From: Adineta ricciae
Lineage: Eukaryota > Rotifera > Eurotatoria > Adinetida > Adinetidae
Reading direction: 5' to 3'
Assembly: GCA_905250025.1 (NCBI GenBank)
Contig: CAJNOJ010000078.1
Span: forward strand, 62,001-126,000
DNA: 64,000 bases
The notes beneath the pieces are model-generated. The model was not told the DNA's origin, did not search any database, and saw only the letters and a list, made by a program, of their open reading frames with translations. Position 1 is the first letter of the stretch. Every line of letters starts with the position of its first letter. This document shows positions 10,029-20,974 of the stretch, one piece after another. A program made the position numbers and the translations under genes.

Positions 10029-12806
10029 ATGCTTAAGCAGACAACAGTGACTTCGGTCGAAACAGATAGGCCTAATCGTGTAAAAATTCAACAAGTACAA
10101 GATATTACTGTGGTCTGGTTGGACAAACATATTCACAGTAGTAATCAAGATCATCGGAATATAATTACACAACTTCAACTTGTTGTTAGTGATGTTCATA
10201 CTTTTACTGATAACGATCAGTGCATTGAATTTATTGTCGATAGCATCGACACCGAAGTATATCTACTCATTTCAGGATCACTTGGCCAACATATTGTACC
10301 TTGCATACATGATATCTCCAATATCAATTCTATTTTCATCTTCTGTAACAATCAAAATCGACACGAACGCTGGGCTAAAAACTGGTTGAAGGTGAAGAGT
10401 GTTTCTATTGACATTTTCCATATATGTCAACAATTAAAACAAATCGTTCGTCGTAATGATCTCAATACCATATCTATCAGCTTTGTGAAATTTGACAAAA
10501 GATTAGATCAATTAGATCCATCATTTATGTACACGCAGATTATTAAAGAAATATTATTAACCATAAAATTTGAAGACAAACATATAAAAGAATTCGTCAA
10601 CTACTATTGTGATAAATTTGTTCATAACGAAATTGATCGAAAGGAAGTAAAACAATTGGAATCTATATATCGTTCTGAAACGCCCATTTGGTGGTATACA
10701 ACACAGAGATTTCTGTATGGTATGCTGAATCGTGCATTACGAGTGATGGATGGTGAAGTGATCACACTAATGGGCTTTTTTATCAGTGATCTCCATCGAC
10801 ACCTTGAACAGCTGCACAAGCAGCAGTTTCGGGACGTCCCCAGTGCTGAAAGCTTCACAGTTTATCGTGGTCAAACTTTGGCCAGAAAAGATTTTGATGA
10901 ATTGGTAGCATCCAAAGGTGGATTGTTGGCATTCAATAACTTCTTGTCTACTAGTAAGAACCGCGAGGTCTCCCAACTTTATCTTCCAAAAGATCAAAAG
11001 CACAGTGGCGTTGTCAGTGTTCTTTTTGTAATGGAAATTGATCCTAAACAGTCAACCGCAACATTCGCTTCCGTTCAATACATCAGTAAATATTCGGACG
11101 AAGAAGAAATTCTCTTTTCGATGCACAGCATCTTTCGCATAGATAATATCACGGCAATGGAAGAAAATGAAGAAGAGTATTTAGTAAACTTATCGTTGAG
11201 TAATAGTGATGATGAAGAATTGAGAGTACTTACTGAGCAAATCCGAAAAGAAAGCTCTCCAAATACAGAAGGATGGAAGCGATTAGGTGCCGTGCTAAGA
11301 GATATAGGGCACTTAGATATTGCTGAACGAATTTGTAAATCACTAATTAATGAAAGAACATCTACAGACGGTATGGAAATTCTTTATAACGAACTTGGCA
11401 CGATAAAATGCCATCAAGGACAATATGAAGCGAGTGTAACACTATTTGAAAAATCTCTTCAACTGCAACTACAATCACTTCCTTCCAATCATCCAGATGT
11501 AGCTTCATCCTACAACAACATCGGTACAGTGTATTCTCACATGGGTCAATATTCAAAGGCACTAGTTTCATATGAAGAGGCCCTCAAAATTAAACTACAA
11601 TCACTTCCTTCCAATCATCCTTCTGTAGCTTCATCCTACAACAGCATCGGTGCAGTGTATTCTGACATGGGTGAATATTCAAAGGCACTAGTTTCATATG
11701 AAGAGGCTCTCAAAATTAGACTACAATCACTTCCTTCCAATCATCCAGATGTAGCTTCATCCTACAACAACATCGGTACAGTGTATTCTCACATGGGTCA
11801 ATATTCAAAGGCACTAGTTTCATATGAAGAGGCTCTCAAAATTAGACTACAATCACTTCCTTCCAATCATCCTTCTGTAGCTTCATCCTACAGCAACATC
11901 GGTGCAGTTTATTCTGACATGGGTGAATATTCAAAGGCACTAGTTTCACATGAAGAGGCCCTCAAAATTAAACTACAATCACTTCCTTCCAATCATCCAG
12001 ATGTAGCTTCATCCTACAACAACATCGGTTTAGTGTATTCTGACATGGGTGAACATTCAAAGGCACTAGTTTCATATGAAGAGGCCCTCAAAATTCAACT
12101 ACAATCACTTCCTTCCAATCATCCTTCTGTAGCTGCGTCCTACAATAACATCGGTTTAGTGTATTCTTACATGGGTGAATATTCAAAGGCACTAGTTTCA
12201 CATGAAGAGGCCCTCAAAATTGAACTACAATCACTTCCTTCCAATCATCCAGATGTAGCTTCATCCTACAACAACATCGGTTTAGTGTATTCTCATATGG
12301 GTCAATATTCAAAGGCACTAGTTTCATATGAAGAGGCCCTCAAAATTCAACTACAATCACTTCCTTCCAATCATCCAGATGTAGCTTCATCCTACAACAA
12401 CATCGGCGTAGCGTATTCTGACATGGGTGAATATTCAAAGGCACTAGTTTCATATGAAGAGGCCCTCAAAATTCGACTACAATCACTTCCTTCCAATCAT
12501 CCAGATGTAGCTTCATCCTACAACAACATCGGTGCAGTGTATTCTCACATGGGTCAATATTCAAAGGCACTAGTTTCACATGAAGAGGCCCTCAAAATTC
12601 GACTACAATCACTTCCTTCCAATCATCCTTCTGTAGCTTCATCCTACAACAACATCGGTTTAGTGTATTCTCGCATGGGGGAATATTCAAAAGCCTATTT
12701 ATTTTTCAAAGACGCTCTTCAAATTGGGCGGCAAGTACTATCAGTAACACATCCTCATGTTCAAAGCTATAAAAGGAACTTGGAGTTAGTGCAACAAACA
12801 CTGTAA
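10029..12806 (+). CDS. Arginine ADP-ribosyltransferase with C-terminal TPR array
   Basis: Single-exon gene of 925 codons. Residues about 1-200 form an unassigned alpha/beta-looking domain. Residues about 270-390 match the eukaryotic mono-ADP-ribosyltransferase fold with the full R-S-E set: Arg280 in VYRGQ, Ser307-Thr-Ser309 in FLSTS, and E358-E-E360 in SDEEEILF. This predicts NAD-dependent transfer of ADP-ribose, normally to arginine. No signal peptide or C-terminal membrane segment is seen, so it is probably intracellular. From about residue 425 on, TPRs of the kinesin-light-chain type follow: one degenerate repeat (YNELGTIKCHQGQYEASVTL) and ten nearly identical 42-residue units, then a divergent end. 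The TPRs should bind a partner protein; the target is unknown. The start is the first ATG and is conserved in the truncated copy at 6913. Similar ART-TPR genes are known to be numerous in bdelloid rotifers. Confidence 0.88.
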   Translation: MLKQTTVTSVETDRPNRVKIQQVQDITVVWLDKHIHSSNQDHRNIITQLQLVVSDVHTFTDNDQCIEFIVDSIDTEVYLLISGSLGQHIVPCIHDISNINSIFIFCNNQNRHERWAKNWLKVKSVSIDIFHICQQLKQIVRRNDLNTISISFVKFDKRLDQLDPSFMYTQIIKEILLTIKFEDKHIKEFVNYYCDKFVHNEIDRKEVKQLESIYRSETPIWWYTTQRFLYGMLNRALRVMDGEVITLMGFFISDLHRHLEQLHKQQFRDVPSAESFTVYRGQTLARKDFDELVASKGGLLAFNNFLSTSKNREVSQLYLPKDQKHSGVVSVLFVMEIDPKQSTATFASVQYISKYSDEEEILFSMHSIFRIDNITAMEENEEEYLVNLSLSNSDDEELRVLTEQIRKESSPNTEGWKRLGAVLRDIGHLDIAERICKSLINERTSTDGMEILYNELGTIKCHQGQYEASVTLFEKSLQLQLQSLPSNHPDVASSYNNIGTVYSHMGQYSKALVSYEEALKIKLQSLPSNHPSVASSYNSIGAVYSDMGEYSKALVSYEEALKIRLQSLPSNHPDVASSYNNIGTVYSHMGQYSKALVSYEEALKIRLQSLPSNHPSVASSYSNIGAVYSDMGEYSKALVSHEEALKIKLQSLPSNHPDVASSYNNIGLVYSDMGEHSKALVSYEEALKIQLQSLPSNHPSVAASYNNIGLVYSYMGEYSKALVSHEEALKIELQSLPSNHPDVASSYNNIGLVYSHMGQYSKALVSYEEALKIQLQSLPSNHPDVASSYNNIGVAYSDMGEYSKALVSYEEALKIRLQSLPSNHPDVASSYNNIGAVYSHMGQYSKALVSHEEALKIRLQSLPSNHPSVASSYNNIGLVYSRMGEYSKAYLFFKDALQIGRQVLSVTHPHVQSYKRNLELVQQTL
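11478..12690 (+). repeat. Ten tandem 126-bp TPR-coding units
   Basis: The period is exactly 126 bp (42 codons): unit 1 starts at 11478 and unit 10 at 12612. Units differ mostly at a few positions: NHPDV versus NHPSV, and SHMGQ versus SDMGE. Units 1-2 and 3-4 repeat the same D/HMGQ then S/DMGE pattern, indicating recent duplication of a two-unit block. Confidence 0.97.
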
Positions 12807-12947
12807 TGTTTGTTTCAAATGTTATGTTCGATAATGCGAGAAAATCTGTGAAAACGCTAAAGGTTGGTTTTAATCGCCTTTTTTATATAAAAGCTCTGCA
12901 ATGTTATCGAGTATGGTACTGTACGTAATATTCTTTTTAGAGAGTAT

Positions 12948-13322
12948 TCATTTGCCGACATCCAGTGCTATCTCTGCTATGCGTAGGAGATCAATATATT
13001 TAACCATATGCAATGGAGCAAGTAAAGCTCTTGTGTGAGAAACCATCAGATCTTGATGATGGGAAGGTGTAAAATGCGTCGCAATCGCAAGCGCTTCACG
13101 AAAATATTTCAGTGTAAGAACACGGTTATCATACACGCCTCCAATACTGTTTAACGCGTTAGCAATATGTAATTGATTGTTCGTACTTGCGAGCTTGTAA
13201 TTATCCAAAGAATGTGTATAACTGATTAAAGTTGAACGATAGGCAGGTTGAAGACGTTGGACACACTCTATATAATATCTTATTGTTGCATTAAAGATAG
13301 AAACAGATGGTTCTTTAGTCAT
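12948..13322 (-). pseudogene. Short TPR-like reading frame, possible gene fragment
   Basis: An open frame of 124 codons on the strand opposite the ART-TPR gene and ending 142 bp beyond it. The middle part (HIANALNSIGGVYDNRV then LKYFREALAIAT) resembles the helix pair of a kinesin-light-chain TPR, with a spacing similar to the neighbouring array. No ART or N-terminal domain accompanies it, and no further exon was identified upstream. It may be a relic of an inverted ART-TPR copy, or a small independent gene. Confidence is low because the similarity rests on about 30 residues. Confidence 0.4.
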
Positions 13323-13936
13323 CGAGGCAAAGGAGAAACGGCGGATTCAGTACTCCTTGAATTTTTTAAATTTTCATTGCACTCTCAAGGATCCGGCAGT
13401 CCGTTGTTTGCCTCTTGATTTGGATTGAAACTTTTAGTACAGCCAAGTTTCTGAAAGCATATTTAGAACACACGAATGAAAATACATCATGTTACCGAAA
13501 AAGAACAGCATCACATGCAGTATCCACGGTAGCGTATTGTAAAACTATTGAAAACTTTTTAAAATAAAATCTAGTGAGATTGTATTTGAACGGTTCTAAA
13601 CAACATTTATAAAAGCAAGTTAAATAGAATCAGACAGCACTGGTGACTTTTTGTTCTACATATTGTCATTTGTTCAGAACCAGAGACGTTCGACTAATTG
13701 AGAGATCGCCGTTACGGGACTTGTCAATCATCTACATGTGCACTGAGACAGCAAGAACGAATGGTCATGAGATGCAGTTTATATTAATTTTGAATCCGAT
13801 GAGAATGTCGATCAGAGCCTTACTATGTTTTCTATCAATCATGATTTATATATTAGAGCTTTCTTCTTTCGATAGTATTTATTAAACAATCATTCTAAGT
13901 AACAAACGAAAAACAGTAAACGTAAATATTGTGTTA
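13323..13936. other. Intergenic region, no gene recognised
   Basis: It contains an 80-codon plus-strand frame (13643-13885) without recognisable domains, splice partners or convincing composition. Nothing else stands out. Confidence 0.5.
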
Positions 13937-14543
13937 TTACTCCATCATAGTATTGAATGGCCATTGATCAATCCATTTTAATAAATATTCCAGATTGTTT
14001 TTCAAATCATCTTCTGAGTCATTCTGAAGTTCATAAACCATCGCTTCATCAAATGCTTCACGTGCTTCATTCAGGCACAATTGAAATGTTTCTGATTGAA
14101 GAATATATTCTAATTTGTTCTTCGGATAGTTTCGAGCTTTTAATCGATCGGACAATGTATTACTATTGCAACGTAAAACAAATATTGCATGTATTTGATT
14201 ATTATCAGGTATGATACCAGCACTGTGAAAGTCAATAAGAAGACCGGACGACGATGATTTTTGAAAGTATTGATCATCAAGATAATCACCGATAGCATCA
14301 TCATCCAGAATATTACATTGGTTTTCATCATCATAATCAAGAAGATATTTATGTTGTTTTGCCAAATCAGTAATATCAATATGTTTCAATGATGAATTGG
14401 ATGAACATAATTGTTGACATAGATGAGATTTACCTACACCTACATAGTATAAAAGAACAAATAAATGGAATACAATCGATGTGTGATAATTTACCATGCG
14501 TTCCGCATATCATAATATTAGGATATTGCTTTTTCGACGTCAT
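13937..14543 (-). CDS. AK6: Adenylate kinase isoenzyme 6 (AK6/Fap7 family)
   Basis: Small nuclear P-loop NMP kinase/ATPase that acts in 18S rRNA maturation and adenine nucleotide homeostasis. Two exons (14495-14543 and 13937-14439) with a 55-bp intron give 183 residues, close to the family length of about 170. The intron splits the P-loop codon: the joined sequence reads MICGTHGVGKSHL. Further family blocks are LLDYDDENQCNILDDD, LIDFHSAG (usual Y/H-G variant), a LRCNSNTLSDRLKARNY segment, and LLKWIDQW near the end, as in human AK6. Compared with the usual GTPGVGKT, the P-loop has His for Pro and Ser for Thr; Ser can also coordinate magnesium. No defects were seen. Confidence 0.9.
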
Positions 14544-15420
14544 CTAGTTCAAATCTGAAAATGGGAATAATCACAGAAATGTTGACAAGATTCATTCTTA
14601 CTTAATTGAATGATGTATATGTGAAAACATACAAGAACAAGAATTACAATTCATTTGGTAAACACTGGAAAATGTATTGAATATATGAGTGAGTGAATCG
14701 TTTTAAAGGAGAATGGGAAGATGGCGCTTGAGATTGATTTGCTTATTTTTAATATGTTTGACTCTGTTGTATGTTGTTGAAACATAGTGGTAGATACATG
14801 ATTAACAAAATCGAATTATATGCATTTTACAGTTTAGATTGAAATAGTATAAAGGTTTCAAGGTGATTTTTATCGGTGCATTGTGACCTGATCTGAAATT
14901 GATTAGTAGTTCTATCGAGTCATTTTCAAATGATTAATAGGTAATGTAGTAAACTGGAAAGGGCTGCTATGACAATAGCTGACTTAATCTCCTTCTCATT
15001 TCGCTCAGAGATTATTTCTATATTAGAGTAAGGAGAATATTTTGTCTAGACTATGGATATTTATTGAGTTTCAAGCTTTCGAAATGGCCTTTTTTTTCTC
15101 AGTGGAGGTTAATTCTTCATTCGTACCGAAAAAGGTTTCACATGGAATGAATAAACAGATTTGTCATTCATTTACTCTAAAAATGAAAATCAAACAAAGA
15201 AGAAAGAAAAATCAAGTAGTATTGCTCCTTCTCTTCCTCTCAGCTTTCTTTAATATATAGATGTGTCCTTCATCTTAAGAAGGGTATTATAAAGGTTCAA
15301 GAAAGGAGACTAATGGATGGTTGCACTATTCATTACGTCTCTATTTGTTATTGAAAATATAGAGAGAAAAAAAAGAAAGAATCAATGCATTCAACATATT
15401 AATCTAATCGAAACACTTCT
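14544..15420. other. Intergenic region, no gene recognised
   Basis: About 880 bp between the start of AK6 and the AKNA-like gene. AT-rich, with several short frames of no coding character (for example 15042-15260). It must hold the 5' regions of both divergent neighbours, but no specific site was recognised. Confidence 0.5.
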
Positions 15421-18400
15421 ATGCCATCATCATTGTCTTTCTTACTATATAAAAACTCAGATTTATCGTTGAAAACTCATGCGAGAAGCAGTACAAACAA
15501 CAATCGTGGTATAAATTCTTACCCATACACGGATAGTGTTTTAGAACATCCAACTAAAGATAAAACGAGTTATGTTTCAAACTCTAACGGTAGTACACAG
15601 GAAAGAGAAAGCTTTAGAAATCGATTAGCTCGATATTCAATAGTGTCCGATAATATTTGGAGAAGACATAGTATACGAAATGATATTAAATCAACTAAGC
15701 CTGAACCGTTGAAAATGGCATCGAATGAAAACTCATTCCTAAGTGCGAAGAGACGTCGAGAAGCTGTAAGTAAAACTAGAAATATCTGATGACATCTGAT
15801 CCTTTCTTTGATAGTTTTCTCCTAGTTGGAGGAAATCAGCATCGGAAAATTTCGACTCAGCTGCATCGATATCCAATCTTCCTATGAATACAAAAGACTA
15901 TCGCACTACTGTCCAATTTCCGATTCAATCAAATTCCTCACCTCTATCAATGACCTCTCATTCGACTCGAATACCAGAAAAACGGTTGGTTTTAGTATGA
16001 AGATAACTTTGTTCAAATTAACGTGTATTGTCATCTTCTAGACAAATTTCATCATTAGATCCAAATCCAGTTCAATTCTTCGCAACAGACGACCAACCGA
16101 AACAACTATTACCTACGATTCATCCAAAAGTCGTTTTTTCTTCGGCAAACAATCCGTTGTCAAGTAGCAATGATAATAGTGAAGACGAAGTCGAAACCAA
16201 TAACTTAAAAGAAGATGATTTGAAACGAAAACTAAAGGAAGAAAAACGACAGAGCAAACGAACAGCAGAAATTTTACATAAACTACACGAGAACTATGAA
16301 GAACTATTGGAAAAATATGCTCAAGCGGAAAACACGATTGATCAACTACGTTTTCAACCGAACAATTCTCGATTGCTATCAAAATCTAGTGGAATATGTC
16401 CTTCCACAAGTGATCCACCCTTATCATCGATACAACCAACATCATTATCCACAACATCAACTATTAAAAGTAAGTAATTCTCATCCAAAGTGTCCAAGAC
16501 AAACATAATAAGAAGACATGCAATCATCGAACTTGTATCAAAAACAGTTCGATAGATCGATTGTGTAAGCATAAAATCGAACACTTCACACATCTTCGTA
16601 CCTGTATGTACATTTCTTCAAGATGAAGTACATGTCCTGTTTGTTCAGTTTCTTCTTCTTCTTCTTCCATTTTATATAATGCTTTTTCTTTTGTTATTTT
16701 TCTGGCATGTCATCGGCCAATTCATGTACTGTCGATTCGGTTTTCTATGAGGAAAATAGTTCACAAAAAAGTTCCGTTCAAAATTTACCGATACCCGAAA
16801 CTGCAAAACTCGATCTACTTATTCAATCAAAGACACTAGGAGACAATGTAAGTTCTCCTGATATGAGATTTTTAATAAACTTTATCTGTTATAGATGAAA
16901 TCACTCCTGACATTAATGAGCGCAAATCAAGTCAATCAAACCGAACAAAAACAAGTTTATGAAAACATCAAACAAGATTATGAGAAATTAATTCGAAAGT
17001 TAGAGCAGAAAAAACAGACTGGCAATTTTAATGATGTTGATCTCGATGGGTAATTAAATCTATCCTATTTTCTTTTCATACGAAATGATAATTTGCATCT
17101 ACTAGCGATTTGAATACAGAATTGGAATTAATGAAACAATTGTTGAGAGAAATTGCATCAAGAATAACAGGAAATTTGTTTGGCAAGTCGAGTAATGATT
17201 CACCAACTGACCGACGCAGTGTTCCAATCTACGAGGATAGTCATTCGGTAATCTGAACTGTTCGAAAGATGAAAATAGCATTGGTTTATATTTACAGAGC
17301 CAATATGATCGATCTTCGCTATGCAATCACGATGATCTCATGGAACAGTACAAGAAATTGTTGACAGCTGTTAACACGGAAAATACTGAGCAAAACGATC
17401 GATTGAAATCGATGATGGATGAATTAGAGACTGATTTGAAAAAATCGCAAATCACGTATTATGATCGATTGATATTCACATTGTACCTAATTGCATTATT
17501 TATTTATTTAGTTCTCCTCATTTATGTCCACCAGATTTATTCCATGATCAAATTTTAGAAGACAATAAACAAAAACCATATGTCTATACATCTGCGGTAC
17601 GTAATTTTCTTGCCAACCACGATAAATTCAATGATTTTGTATTGGTCGCATTCCTTTGTGGTACAACGAGGATTTCTCATATACCTTCTTTTAGGGTTCA
17701 GATGATGAGCCTTCGCAGAGCGATAATATATCGCCTATACCATTTACAAAGAGTGTGGAATCAACCTCAGTCGAATTTCATTACATACCTTCAAGTTCTG
17801 TTGAACAGCATCAACATCAAATTCAAGAAGAACCTTCGAAACCTAACATTTCGCCAAGAAGACCGACGAAGAAAACTGCTCCGAGTACGCAAGAATACCA
17901 TCGGCTTGGAGACATCAGAAAACCAGAGCCTAAGGTAAAATCGTATCAAACAAAATGCAAATTTCCATTGGAAATCATCTTAAATAGGATACTCCGAGCG
18001 ATGTTGAACAGATGAAGCAATCATCAATGGTTTTAACAAACGATGCAACTCGGAATTCGTATTGTTCAACTAAAACACGCGTTCAAGATTGTGATAGTGG
18101 CATAGGAACGAATACCGTTACAAAGCTTGCTTCTGACAGGTACACAACTCTCGCTTTTAAATCAAAAGCACAATCTCTATTGCTTTTTCCAGTAAATACG
18201 CCAGTCCAGTAGATGAAAGCCAATTACATTCGTTAGATGAAGATCAAGGTCTGATAGATTAACCGACGGATGTTTTCAAAATTGTTAATATTTGTTTTTA
18301 GTATCAATTTCATCATCATTACATTCGACTGGTTCAGATTCAGGAAGCCTTTATCGGTAAATATTTGTGTGTGAGACTTACAAAAGCGATTTGAAAGGCT

Positions 18401-19462
18401 TCTTTTCTCATTCAAGTAAACATAACAAGAGATTCACAAATCCAGCACTACGTCAAAGGAGACTGGGTCATCAATCTACAGATTGTAATCTCTTCCTTTT
18501 TCATACTTTTCTCTTTGTATATCCTCTACAATAGACTCTTACTTATCAGAAATTGATACCTATGTTACTCATCCATTCGATCCATTACCTCAACTTCCGT
18601 CGCACAATAAAAAACTACTTCGGAGTAATCAAATTTGGAAACCGCAGCGAACATCAAGTCCACAACGTGCACGAATAGGATTCGTTCATCGAAGTGCATC
18701 GATCGGGGTTGGTGATATCGAAAAGAACAAAACCAAACTTTATCATCCGTTGAATACCACTCAAATTCATTCGGATGTGAAAACACAGCCAATTGTGCAT
18801 CGTAGTTCATTGCTGATCAATCATACACCAGAAAAATTCTATTTCGACACCAACAGAAGAGTTATCTAGTAAGCAAAAGTAGCTTCTTTTCCAGTTGAAA
18901 TCTCATCGTTTCTATCTAGTCGATATCGAACTAATGAACCGCGAAATTCGATTACAGTCGATCAATCAACAACCTCTCAAAAGAAAGTTTATCGTTGCGG
19001 AAAATGTGGAAGTGTGACACCATATCATCATCGGTTTGTATTGGAAAATCGTTCGAAGCTCTACTGACTCAGCTGTTCATTCTAGTCGCCACGGTACTTC
19101 AGTGACACGAGAATCGGCTACTCAAGCAGATGATCTCGGATATGAAAGTGGTCACAAGTACGTGCAGTGCTGTACCTTGTCACTTGCACTGATTCTTTTT
19201 TTTTATAATATTAAAGACAACGAACTCAATCGTGCCGATATACTCAATCCATCTCATCGTCGGAAAGCGATTCCGATCTAGTAGGATACGAATTCTATAT
19301 GATAACTCGTCTTCAAAACTCATTGTTCCTTAGAGTGCAAACTATCTCCAGATGATTGCGTTGAACGAAGCTTATGAACGAGCTGAAAAAGTTGAAAACT
19401 GTTCACAACGATTATCCAGATATATCACTCGACAACTTCGACTTGCTTTGACGCTTATCTAA
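15421..19462 (+). CDS. AKNA-like coiled-coil protein, intron-rich
   Basis: AKNA proteins organise centrosomal microtubules in vertebrates (older literature calls AKNA an AT-hook factor). Exon 1 is 15421-15765, exon 2 begins at 15815, exon 3 at 16042, and the last exon ends with the stop at 19460. The best family signature is a coiled coil ending EELLEKYAQAENTIDQLRF (about 16295-16355), like the AKNA AE-TIDQLRLG block. It is followed by a second helical region (KQVYENIKQDYEKLIRKLEQ, then DLNTELELMKQLLREI). Ser/Thr-rich disordered sequence follows, a YRCGKCGSVTPYHHR patch that could bind zinc (about 18985-19035), and a C-terminal helix (SANYLQMIALNEAYERAEKV). The join between exon 3 (ending near 16473) and the next exon (about 16760) is unusually long and uncertain, so two genes cannot be excluded. 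The family call is by recognition, not by a search. Confidence 0.6.
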
Positions 19463-19758
19463 CAAGCGAACGAATATCGATACTTTCCGAATGACTCGTG
19501 ATATTTTGTATTTTAATCATTTCTTGTTTTTTTCTTAACAAAAGTCGAAACTTCTCGATTTCTCTAAGTTTACAATCTTAAACATATATTCCATCTTTCG
19601 AAGATAAGCCGCACTAGCGCCATCCCAATTCAAATATAGTATTTCTTTCTTGTTCGTTCTATACTATCTATATAATCGTTAGCATTCACTGTATATGATC
19701 AAATTATCCGAGTTTTATTCTACGAATAATCTATTATTTTATCGAATTACAAACAAGA

Positions 19759-20974
19759 ATGACCAAACGATCACTTGATGTGGAAAACAAGGAAAACGAA
19801 TCCGAATCCAATTCAGCTACTACAAATGATCCTCTTCCAGCTAAGAAACCGAAATTAATTGCTCAAACAAATGACCATGAAGACGAAAAGGAGGTCGAGC
19901 ACGATTCGGATGGAGAAGAGGATGAAGAAGACGAAGTAGTAGAAGAAGAAGAGGAAGAGGAAGGTCCCATTTCAATTTCCCAAGTGATCGAACTCAATGA
20001 AGGAACAATTCATCCAAAACACAAAGAATATTTCATATACGAAGGAACAGATCTTAGTATGGTCTCTCGAACAGCCCGTTTTTGGAGTCGAAAATATCTA
20101 CAAGCGCTTCGACATGTCAATCCTGATGCATACAATGTACGTTTCTCATTGTCCACAAAAACATATGTATATCGAATGTCTTGTTAGATGTACATTCATA
20201 ATGACTTTGTTTGTTATGGTGAACTGGAAGTCCTGGAAAATTGTCTTATCGATCTAGCGAAAGGAACATTACTTAAACATAAGGGCCAAATGAACAGCGC
20301 TAATTGCATCACAGCCTTTCGTCGTCTAGAAGCATTAACAATAGTGCTTAAAGAAGCAGATAATTTTGTTGGTATGGATGACGGAGACCGTTTCGTCGCC
20401 ATTTTACGTGTCATCGGTGCGTGTTACGTGACTATTCTTGGTACTTTATTACCTAAATCATTATTTCACAACGGTTCCGTCGAGAACGAAGATGATATAA
20501 AAAAATTAACTAAACTTGCTCAACAATTGCCTAACTTCAAAGAAGTTCTTAAACAAGCTCTAATTCGTGCTCGACTCTATTTACAAATTGGAGACGCTCG
20601 AACCGCTTATATCAACGTTTTATACGTAAGTTTTCCACATAAATCTATATCGTATAATTCTAATTTGTATACTACAGACGATCTATTGCCATTGGTCAAC
20701 AATTATCGATAAAAATCGTATTGATTTGAATGTAAAATCCGATGAACAAGATGAAGAGATATGGGAAGCATTAAAGTGTGCGGCTCGAATAAAGAAAACA
20801 GCTTATAAGGAATCGTTCAACTTCTTGAAAGAACTCGAAATTTATTCAAAAATGTATCCTGACTTAGGTGGCCATTCGCACGATCTCCGTAAATGGTCTA
20901 AAACTCGACGAAACATGTACTCTTTCGATAATATGGATGACGAACCGGTAGGAAACTTTTGGTTGCGCCTATGA
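19759..20974 (+). CDS. Uncharacterised acidic protein, 370 aa
   Basis: Three exons (19759-20136, 20188-20625, 20678-20974) all join in phase 0. Residues about 1-75 are disordered and highly charged, with a basic KKPKL patch (possible nuclear signal) and a long Glu/Asp run. The rest is predicted helical with no family I recognise; conspicuous stretches are SMVSRTARFWSRKYLQAL, GDRFVAILRVIGACYVTILG and the C-terminal LRKWSKTRRNMYSFDNMDD. The acidic N-terminus resembles that of histone chaperones or ribosome-assembly proteins, but that is only composition. Clean splice phases and lack of stops show it is a real gene. Confidence 0.75.

Larger units (their letters stand above)
6976..10045. repeat. 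Direct duplication, unit B (about 3.07 kb)
   Basis: Counterpart of 3866-6929. After 10045 the sequence continues into the full ART-TPR gene, whereas unit A stops at the gap. Unit A alone is flanked on its left by the true end of NCAPH and its 3' region. Confidence 0.95.

Noticed and set aside
11478-12690. CRISPR-like regular repeat array
   Set aside because: The repeats are contiguous, coding and in frame (42-residue TPRs), with no spacers.
13643-13885. 80-codon plus-strand frame
   Set aside because: No domain, no splice partner and composition like surrounding non-coding sequence.
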